A stretch of DNA of 64,000 nt from an uncultured Alphaproteobacteria bacterium (lineage in GTDB: Bacteria > Pseudomonadota > Alphaproteobacteria > Rhizobiales > Aestuariivirgaceae), in the NCBI GenBank assembly GCA_945957365.1, contig CAMFKI010000014.1, positions 21,318 to 85,317 of the forward strand. Reading direction: 5' to 3'. Positions within the stretch are counted from its first letter, which is position 1. Each line of letters starts with the position of its first letter. This document shows positions 63,928-64,000 of this stretch, piece after piece. A model generated the notes under the pieces. The model did no database searches. It was given only the letters and a program-made list of their open reading frames with translations, and was not told where the DNA came from. The position numbers and the translations under genes were made by a program.

Positions 63928-64000
63928 CCCTTCTCCCGTTGCAACGCAATGGGAGAAGGTGCCCGAAGGGCGGATGAGGGCTCTTTCAGGCAGCACGCGC
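63928..64000. repeat. Long inverted repeat, family B, copy 2 (cut by window end)
   Basis: CCCTTCTCCCGTTGCAACGC and AATGGGAGAAGGTGCCCGAA, then GGGCGGATGAGGGCT, match the left part of the element at 32542-32680 with few changes. The right half lies beyond the window. Confidence 0.8.

Overview
This window looks like a GC-rich alphaproteobacterial chromosome segment, most likely Hyphomicrobiales (Rhizobiales). The evidence is the style of the genes: a cysD plus fused cysNC, a glxBCD/glnT-like cluster, a GlxA-type regulator, HutC/HutF histidine catabolism, Opg glucan synthesis, and dispersed palindromic repeats. The genus cannot be fixed from the sequence. No tRNA, rRNA, CRISPR array, insertion sequence, prophage or replication origin was seen.

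Layout. (1) About 1-13.2 kb is a surface-carbohydrate locus. It has four sulfotransferase-like genes, two or three glycosyltransferase-like genes, a 'surface carbohydrate biosynthesis' protein, and a tight cassette for a CMP-activated sugar acid: a Gfo/Idh/MocA oxidoreductase, a NeuB-like synthase fused to a cupin, a HAD phosphatase and a NeuA-like cytidylyltransferase. It also has an ABC exporter and a UDP-glucuronate-epimerase-like gene behind a near-consensus sigma70 promoter. (2) 13.6-19.9 kb holds an amidase, an SDR dehydrogenase and a PotABCD-like polyamine ABC importer that ends in a strong terminator. (3) 20-28.4 kb holds two hydrolases and the histidine-utilisation genes hutU-hutC-hutI and, divergently, hutF-hutH, with HutC-type operators between them. 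(4) 28.5-32.5 kb is an SDR / acyl-CoA ligase / HCCA-isomerase / HPP-CBS group. (5) 32.7-35.7 kb is cysD-cysNC, which makes APS and PAPS. Its CysD carries an unusual N-terminal helix-turn-helix-like extension. (6) 35.9-52.9 kb carries what reads as a complete N-methylglutamate pathway for methylamine: mgsABC, gmaS and mgdABCD. The two halves are separated by a P450 / acyl-carrier-protein / Tat-cyclase cassette and by regulators. (7) 53-64 kb holds an aminotransferase, opgG-opgH, a two-subunit aconitase X, a 1148-residue LplT-PlsC-Aas-type fusion and a fasciclin protein.

How the parts connect. PAPS from cysD-cysNC could feed the sulfotransferases of the first region, which points to a sulfated surface glycan containing a nonulosonate-like sugar. 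Much of the rest concerns scavenging of nitrogenous compounds: histidine, polyamines, methylamine via gamma-glutamylmethylamide and N-methylglutamate, and perhaps hydroxyproline through aconitase X. The least familiar items are the HTH-CysD fusion, the P450-ACP-cyclase cassette, the NeuB-SAF-cupin fusion, and an intragenic HutC-like site in hutF that is built from rare codons.

All functions are read from protein motifs and context. No database search was possible.
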